Source of the DNA: Pirellulales bacterium
Lineage (GTDB): Bacteria > Planctomycetota > Planctomycetia > Pirellulales > JACPPG01
Length of the DNA: 45,437 nucleotides
Assembly (NCBI GenBank): GCA_035546535.1
Contig: DASZWQ010000078.1
Span: 1-45,437 of the forward strand
Reading direction: 5' to 3'
The notes beneath the pieces were generated by a model. That model was not told where the DNA came from and ran no database searches. It worked only from the letters and a program-made list of their open reading frames with translations. The translations under genes and the position numbers were made by a program. This document shows, one piece after another, positions 15,001 to 24,000 of this stretch; position 1 is the first letter of the stretch, and each line of letters starts with the position of its first letter.

Positions 15001-18000
15001 CTGCCGTGACGAATTGCGATCCGCCGAAGGAGCCCGCGACTCCCAGCCCCGTCGTGTTGTGCTGCGCCGAGACTTCGACATTGAGCGGCCCCGTGGCGGT
15101 TGGATTCTCGACGTCGACGACTGCCTTGGGCCCGACGTACGCATCGATTTTGGTGTTCATGCGGAAGAGCACGGCCGAAGCGTCAAGGGCGACTTCGTCC
15201 GCGGTGGCGTTCCCGGAAGCATGCCCGAGCAAATTGTCATTGCTGGTCGCCGTGACATAGACCCCGGCGGGACCCGTCAGGCCGGTTGCCAGCGCGGCTT
15301 GCACGTTGCCGTCGACGTGGGCCACGGCGCTGGAATCGATATTCGGGCTGGCCGCCGCCAGGCTGGCGCTGCCGAAGGCGCTCGTGGCGCCGGCCCGGGA
15401 AATCACCGAAACATGTGGGGTGTCTTGGGCCGTGACGAACAGGCTGCGATCCGTGATCACGGTCGCACCCGGCGCGACGTAGGCCTGATCTTCTCCGCCG
15501 ACGTCGAAGGCGCTGCCGGCGCCCGCGGCGCCGATTGCCGGCTTCGAGTTTGCCGTGATCACGTCGGGATGGTTGTCGCCGGTCACATCGCCGACCGCGA
15601 GGCCTACCGTGGCGTTGGCGTCGGTGCTGATGTCGGTTCCGCTGCCGAACGTGCCGTGCCCGTCGTTGAGATAGATACGATTGGGCGTGAGCAGGTTACC
15701 GACGACCAGGTCGAGATCGTTATCGCCGTCCATATCGGCCAGCACCACGGCTTGCGTCAAGGGACCGGGTTCCGTGACGGTCGTGCCCGTGTCGAAGCCG
15801 CGCGTGCCCGGCGTGGTGCTCAGGTTTTTGTACAGACGAACGCCCGTGGCTACGTTCCCGACGACGATGTCCGGGTGGCCGTCTCCGTCGACGTCACCAA
15901 TGGCGATCGAGCGCGTGATGAATTTGTCGGGGCTGAGATCCACACCGGGATCAAACGTACCGTCGCTGCGGCCGTAATAGATGCGCGTAGTAGCGCCAAA
16001 GGCATACTGCGAAGTGAGCCGGTCCAAATCCACTTTCACCGGATCGAGGTTGGCCAGGCCGATCAATTCCTTCTTCGCCAGGTCCGAGAGCGTGGTTAGA
16101 CCCGAGTCGATGAGCTTGCGCAGATCGAGTTTGATATCGAGCAGATCGTTGACGTCGACGACCCCCTTGTCGACCAGCGTGCCGATATCCGTGAGCGGTG
16201 AACTCAACAGGTCGCCCAGTTTGATATCGGGAATCGAGAGATCGCTGACGTCGACGAGGTTCTTGCCGATCAGTTGATCAAGTGCCGTGAGGCCCGAGTT
16301 CACCAGGTCATCGAGTGACACCTTGCCCACCGCATTGATCAGGCCGTGCGCGGCAAGCTGCGTGTCGGTCACGAGGCCAGAGGCGGTCAGATCGGTCGGG
16401 TCGAGCTGCTTGTCGGTGAAGTTCTGCAGCGTCAGCACGCCGTCGAGCGCCAGATCGCGCAGCGAGGCAATTCCAGCCGAGAGGATGTCGTTCACCGTGA
16501 TCGGCGCGAGCGGATCGAAGCCGAAGCGGTCGAGCAACCCCTTTTCGACCAGATTTACAAGCGACGTCAATCCGCTGTGAACCAGGTCAACGGCGTCGAC
16601 GATCGTGCCATCGATAAAATCGCCGACTTTGACCAGTTCGCGATCGATCAACCCGGCCAGGTCGAAGCCCAGATTGCCGGTGACGATATCGACGTTGCCG
16701 TCCCCGTCCAGATCCTGGGCGGCGATCGAGGTCGTGAAGTTGACGTCCGTCGAGATATCGTGGGCGACGGAGAAGGTGCGCGTTCCGCCTTGCGCCTGGA
16801 ATGCCTCGGCATGGTCGCCGGGTCCCTCATTGATATAGAGTCGCGGCCGCCCGTCGAGGTTTCCGACAACCAGGTCCAGGTCGCCGTCGTGATCGATATC
16901 AACGACAGCAATCGACGTGGTTTGATCGGCGTCCGAGAAATTGAGCGTCAGAGCGAGTGGTACCCCGCCCGGCGTGGCGAGTACACCCGCCCGGCGGGCT
17001 TGCGCCAACAATTCCTCGGCCTGGCTGGAAATGAGCGTGTGACCCGTGGTCGTGAAGATCATCCGGCCGGTGGCGTCGAGCTGCACTTGGATATCGCCCG
17101 CCGCACCGGCGCCCGAGAGAATGAGCGTCTGGTCGACGATCTGTTGCAACTCTTGGCGCAGATCGTCGGCCGTGACATTGTCCAGCGTGTTGGCGTCGTC
17201 CGGAGCGATCGCGAAATCAACCTCGTGACCATCGAACGTCACCGAGAGGTGCAGCGGATCATTCGCCGCGTTGGTGACGATCAAGCCGTCACGCCGGGCA
17301 GCATTGATCGCGGCTTGAGCAGCGTTCGCATCCAGCACGCGCGAGCTGGAGGTGAGGATAATGTTGCCCGTCGCCGGATCGATTCCCACTTCGACCGTGC
17401 CGGGGAAAAATCCGGCGGGGGCCAGCTGCGCGTCGATCTGTCCCTGCAAGTCATTGACCAGGTCCTGAACCGTGACGTTGTTGCGCGTGACCGCTGGATC
17501 GATCGACACGCCGAGCGATCCGACGCCGATATCGATCCCGGGCGAGAAGTTCCCCTTTCCATCGTTCAAGTAAAGTCGATTCGCCTGCCCCAGATTGCCG
17601 GCGATGACGTCCAGGTCGCCGTCCTTATCGAAATCGCCCAGCGCCACGGCCAACGTGAGATCAGGAATCAGGGAGTTCTTCTCGACCGTGGGCACGTCCA
17701 GATCATCGAGCGAGCTGAGGACGCTCCCCATGTCTTTGCCGGAGTCGAAGTTGCCCGAGCCGTCATTCAGGTAGCGCCGATTGAATTGCGCGAAGTTGCC
17801 GGTCACGAGATCGAGCTTGCCGTCGCCGTTAAGGTCTCCAAGGGCGACCGAGGAGGTGAGCGTGTCACGCCCGCCCACGTCCTGCCCGGCAACACCGCTC
17901 ATCGGATCGGCGGTGCCGTTATTGATGTACAGACGGTTCTGCGTACCTGCGCCGCCGTCGGCTAGCGCAGCCGAGACGGACAAAACTTGTTCGTTGCTGT

Positions 18001-21000
18001 TGGCGTTGATGTGCAGATCGTTCGGCGTCACGACATTGGCCCCGTCGCCGACGAAGGCGTGGGCTCCGTTGCTGATCGAGCCGATATCGAGTGCCGCGCC
18101 GAGGGCGGCGAATCCATCGGTCGAGGAACTGGACGCGCCGGCATTCGAAACGACCGTGATGTTGCCGAGCCCATCGATGTGCAATTCGCCGGGCACGTTG
18201 GCGCTGGTGCGAGCGCCGAAGGCCGCCTCGGCCAGGGTGTCGAGCTCGTTTTCGTTGACGGAACCGGCCACGGCGACGTCGGCCTTCGTCCCTGCGCCCC
18301 CGTCCGAGAAGGCCAGCACCGCGCCGCCGGTGGTCGCCAACAGGACGACGTTCGTGGCCGACAGCGTGACGTCTTGGGTGTACGCGCGTGCGATCTCGTT
18401 CAAGCCGTTGTGCGCGAACGCGCCGCCGATGCCAAAGTGATTACCGAAGGCCACGGCGCCGGCCGACGCTTCGACGAGCGGCGCCGCATGGGTTTCGAGA
18501 TGAATTTCGTCGCCAGCCGTAACCTTGGAAGTGTCACGGATGAACGTCTGAACGCTGTCGGTCAGCGAGTTGTAGGCGACATCGCCGGAAAAGCCGAATC
18601 CGAAATCGAGCCCGTGATATTGCTCGAGCCCGCCGCCGAGATCGCCGAGCGAACCGCCTGATGCGGCGCCCGCCGTGCTGGTGGTCCACACCTGTTGCGT
18701 GGAATTGGCGTCGAGGCGAACGTCGTGCCCTGCGGAGACCAGGCCTTGCACGCCACCGGTTCCGATCGGGCCGATGGGGCCGGCCGAATCGCCGATGAAG
18801 GCGTGCGTTTCGCTGTGACCGCTGCGCTCTTCGTCCGTGATCTTGTCGATCGTGCTGGGCGCGGTTTCGACGGTGAAGGCGGCTGCGGCGCCGACGCCCC
18901 CATCGTCCCCCGTGGCAATGCTACCGGCAACGTTAACGACCGCGCCCCCGTTTTCGGCATTGAGAAGAATGTCGTGTCCGGCGTGAACCTGGGCGCGATC
19001 TTCAATGTACGCGAGCGATTCGTGCCCCAGCACCACCAGTCCGAAAGCTCCTTGCACGCCCACACCGCCCGCCGCGGTGCCCGGCTGCGTGACTTGCACG
19101 ATGTCATTGGTCGTGGCTGAATGAATCGATATATCGCGCGCCGCATTGACGAGCGTGCGATCGTCGATCGATGACTTGGCGTAGTTGTCGACAAACAGAC
19201 CATTGAAGTAGCCACCAACCGCCAGGTCTCCGCCCGTGAAATTCAGGGCCGACGAATCCATGCCGGCCATGTTCGTCACGTGAACCGTGGCGGCCGAGTC
19301 GATCGTGATATCCTGGTCCACCGCGGGAGCGATCACCGCCGGGCGCTGATTGACGTGCGCTCCGGCGGCGATTCCCGACGCCGCCTGGTTGTAAATCTTC
19401 TGATAGTTGACGCCGCCGCCGAGGACGACCACGCCGCCGGGCGCGCTTGCGTTGGATTGCACGAAGCTCGTGCCCATCAAGCTGGGGTCGGCAAGCAAGG
19501 GTGCCAGGAACGCGGCCAGTGGATCGAGTGCTGTCGTCACCGCGCCCGCCACGGCGTTGGCGTCGCTGTATTGTTCGGCGATCTTGTCGGTGCCTGTTGC
19601 GGTGCCGGGCAGACTGAGATTGAAAGTCGGCTCGAACGTCGAGTTCGGATCGCCCGCGCGGCGTGGGCTGGTGATCGTCGCGGCCGAGGTGACCGACAGT
19701 GCGTGCGCCACGTCGACCGTGGCGTTAAAACCGACATAGGCCGTGGCCTGATTGGCGACGCGCGACCACGCCACGGCGCCGCCCAGCCCGACGACCGTTG
19801 CATCGGCAGCGTTTCCCGTCGCGCTAATCTGGAATGGCTCGTCGGCGGTGGCATTAATGTCGAGGTTGCCTCCGACGGTGATCGCCGAGCCGTCGTCGAT
19901 CAGAGCCGCGGCTTTGTTCTCAGAACGCACAAGCGCCACCGAGGCGGCCAGCGAAACGTCCGTCCCGACCCCCGTCGGGCTGATCGTGCGATCGTCGATA
20001 TCGGTGCTGAGATCGAGTGTAGCCAGGAAGTCGGTCAACTCCTGCACCAGGGTATTCGCGGCGTCAGGCGCCTGCGCGACTTGCCCGAGCGAACGAGTCA
20101 TGTCCTGCAGATTGATCGAGTGCGACTGGATCGATAAGTCGCCCGCGATGTCGAGCAGGCCGCTGATGTCGGTGCTGGCGTCCGACTGGTAGGAGCCGAT
20201 GGCCAGCGCCGCGCCGATGCCGATAAAGCTGCCGCTGCCGGGAAAACCGGCCGCGACGACCATGTTCGAAACCGAGTTGGTATTCTCAGAGTCAAACGTC
20301 GCGCTTTGGGCGTCGATCGTGGCGCCCGACTTCACGACGACGTTGGAATGCGTCCGTGTCTTGCCGTAGGAGAGCGAAATATTCGCCACATCGCCCGTCT
20401 CGGGCACGAGGGTCGTCACAGCCAGGGTATTCTCGGCCGTGGCGGTCGCGTTGACCGTCTGGGCAGCAGTGATCACGGCTCCCACGTCGATCGTGACGTC
20501 GGCCGTTGGCGAGGAACTGCCGTAAGTGATGCCGAAGTATTTGCTGCGGGTCGTGATTTGCGCGCTCGATGCGGCGTCGGCGTGCAAAAGCACGTCGCGG
20601 GCCGCGCGCAAAACCGCTCCTTGCTCGATGTTGACGATCGCGTCGGCCGTCGCAATCACGGCCGCGGCGTGCCCCGAGACATGGAATACATCGTCCTGAT
20701 CGATCGGCGCATCAAGCCCCGCGTCAGCCGTGGGATTTGCGTCGGTGTCGATGGCCGACTTCTGCGTCGTGGCCTGGGCATCGAGGCGAACGTCGCGTCC
20801 GGAAAGCACAGCTCCCGCGCCAATGTCGATCGAACTGCTCGCGGCCAGGTTCAAGAATCGCGAACTGCCGATCGATAGCGACCAGGTCAGGTTCTGCGCG
20901 TCGTGCGCTGTCAGGGTGATATCGCCGGGCGTGAAGAGGCCGGTCGCGTCGGCGACCAGTTGGGCGCCCGCGCCAATGCCGATCAGTGGCGCCGTGATGA

Positions 21001-24000
21001 CGATATTGCCGGAGTTCGCCACCGAGGGATCGCTAAACGGGTTTCCGGCGGCTGCTACTTGGCGTGTGGAGATTCTTCCTGTCGTTGTTACCTCGACATC
21101 ATCTGCCTGTAGCGTAACATTGGCCAATCCGCTGCCGCCGACCGTTCCGGCGATAATGATCTGGCCCGGCACGACCAGCAGTTCGTCGCCGTTGCCTGTG
21201 GAATCGCCCGGCAGAAGGTTGGCGTTGACCGTGATCGCGCCGTCGGTCACGTCGGTGATCGTGTAGACACCGTTATTGATGAGAAAGCCCGTGGCGTGAA
21301 TCTGCTGGCCGACCTGAAAACCGTCGGCGACGAAGCTGCCGCTTGAGCGTGTGAAGCGGTTATTCGACGAATCAACACCGAGCGACGTCGGGCCGCTGCT
21401 GATCGATTCGGCCACGACCGTCAACGAGTCTTGCGAGCTATCGCCGTTCCCTTCGGCCGATGAAACGATCACCGTTCCATGAAATGTGAACGTGCTGTCG
21501 CCGTCGGCCGAAAGGTCGATGCCCACCAGGCTCGGCGGTATGACGAGCGGCGTCGTCGGCGTGACAAGCGCCGGAATGTGTGCCGAGGGAGTGATGCCGC
21601 CGGCAACTTCATTCGGATCCGGCGAAGGTGTGTCGCCGAGGTCCGGGAAGTTGAGGCCGCCGTCTTGCCAGTCGACAAATAGCGCCCGGAAGACCGGTCG
21701 CAAGATATCGCTTTCCCACAACGGGTCATTCCCCGTGCCCGTGGCGTATTTCAGATCGAGCCAACCGGGAATCGGCTCGGCATAGCCACTCGGCTGAACA
21801 GCCAGCGTTTGCGGATCGCGCACAAGTTGCACCTGGCGAACGTCCAAAGGATCGTTCACCTGTTGCACGCGCACCGGTCCGGCCAATACGTCGCCGTCGG
21901 CCACGTTATCGAGCACGACGCGCAGCGTGCCCGAGGCCGAGGTGACGCTGCCCAGCACGTCGTACGAGAAAGTGCCGTCGGAAACCTGATTCGACAGGTC
22001 GCGCTGATTGACGAAGAACTCGGCGATCGGCGTCGGGTTGGCGCCGTCAAAGACCTGGTAGTGAGCGTTGGTGGCCGGGTTGATCGGCTGACCGTTGATT
22101 CGCTCGGTGACGTTCGATTTCCAACTAGCTTGCAGTTGGTAGGCCTGTCCGGCCGCGACGGGAATCGTCCACGACGCACTGGCCGTGGCGGCGCCCGTGG
22201 CTTGCGGCGCGACGCGATAGGCCAGGTCGCTGACGATCAGGCTATCCTGCCGCCAGTTGTGATCTCCGTCGATCTGCAAGAGCCAGGGCTGCGCGTCGGA
22301 AAGAACTTGCTCGCTTGTGCCGTCCGCGAGCGTCGCGTTGACCATGACCCCCGGTTTTTGCAACGTGGTGGTGAGCACGTTGCCGCCGTCGTTGCCGTTC
22401 ATGTTCAAGAGCGACCAGTCGTACGGCGTCGCGAGCGGAGTTCCCAGGTCGGCAAGGGTATTGTTGACGAGCGCGCTTAGCTGGCCGGCGCTGGCCACGT
22501 CGCCGTCGACCGGCTTCTCCTGCAGCAGAATCAGCTTGCCGAGCGTGACGGCATCGGCGAACGCGGCGAACTTACTCGGGTCGAACTCGATATCCGACCC
22601 AAGGACCGTCTGCGGACGGTCGAAGAAAACGAAGTTTGGGTTGTCGGACACGATCGGGTCGGTCGCCACCTGGCTGTGAATGCCGAGATAGCTGTCGAGC
22701 TTGGCATGGTCGCCGGGCTGGAACACGTCGATCGTCTTCGAACCGATCGTCGCTGTTTCCAGATCCATGCCGTTGGGCAGGTTGATCAGTTGGCCGATCG
22801 TTTCCACGTCGAGCCCGTACCGCTGTTGGAACATCTGCTCGACGAACTGCTTGGGAATGGCCGAGATCCCTCCGCCGCTGCTGCTATCGCCGCTGGAAAG
22901 GGGATTCAGCGCCAGGCGCAAGGGCTCGATGATGTTGTCTTCCAGCGGCGTGATGAAGTCGTGCAGGAAGTTCCCCAGATCGGCGACGCGCTGCGGCACG
23001 CCGAGCATCGGCAGCAAGTGATTCGTGAAGAACGAATCCGACGTATTGCCGTCCTGGTTCGGATCGTTGAACTGCGCCAGGATCGTGTTCATCAGGCCGA
23101 CCTGATCTTCGGCGGCCGCCCGCTCGGGGTCGGCGTCGTTACCGACTCCTTCGCCTTGGGCGTTTTGCACGTTGCGCAGGGTCTGGTAGTTGAAGACGGC
23201 CTCGCTGGCATCGAGCCCGAGTTCGGCCCAGTCTTGCACGCCGGCGTCGATGCTGTCGCGCCAGTACGCGAGATAAGAAGCGTACAGCTCGGCCGTTTGC
23301 TGCACGCTGGGAGTCGAGCCCAGCGCGATCAAATGATCGAGCAGGCCGTTGAAATCCGTGGTCGGGGCGGTGCCGTAGGCCGTGATATAGGCGGTCGCGG
23401 CAATGTTAGCCTGTTCGGCCACGGCATCCCGCAGCTTGAGGAACTCATCGAGCAGCAGGCCGCGGCTGCCCATCGTCACGAGGGCTTCGTCGCCGCTGCC
23501 GGTTGCATCGCCCGCGGAGAGCGGTTCGGCAACGGTGAGCGTGTTGGCCGATACCGCCGTGACGGTGAATTGTCCGTTATTGCTGCCGAAGCCGAAGGCA
23601 TAAATGGTCTGGCCGACGGCAAAGTGATCGTCGAGGAAGCTGCCGCTTGTGCGCGTGAACTGGTTGGTCGCGCTATTAACGCCCAGCGTGGTATAGCCCG
23701 TATCGGCAGCGGCCGTCGGGTCGCCCGGGAACGGCTTGATCAGCGCCTCGTAAACGAAGCGCGTGGGCACGTCGAAGCTGCTGGCCACGGTCGAGCTGTT
23801 ACTCAGGTCGCCATCCGGCAACAGCGAGCGCAGCGTGTCGTTGTCGTAGCCGGGCGTGGCGTTGCCGATGTAACCTTCGACGATGAAGTGACGAACGGCG
23901 TTGGCCAGGTCCTGCGTGTTGTTAAGCACATCCGTGGTCGAGGGATAAATCCCTTCGGCAAATTCGTTGACCAGGTTATGCGCAAAATGGTCGCCGGCGG

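Larger units (their letters stand above)
15510..17990 (-). repeat. FG-GAP/VCBS repeat island of the giant protein
   Basis: About seven FG-GAP-like repeats, each with an acidic calcium-loop core: GDLNGDGKLDLVTGN, GDFDKDGDLDVIAGN, VDIDHDGDLDLVVGN, QDLDGDGNVDIVTGN, GDVDGDGHPDIVVGN, ADMDGDNDLDLVVGN and GDVTGDNHPDVITAN. They are paired with RLYLNDG-type strands. FG-GAP repeats normally form an integrin-like beta-propeller, where the DxDGDGxxD loops bind calcium. The repeats are not contiguous: a pair of about 75-residue modules and a helical repeat are inserted between blades. Confidence 0.88.
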
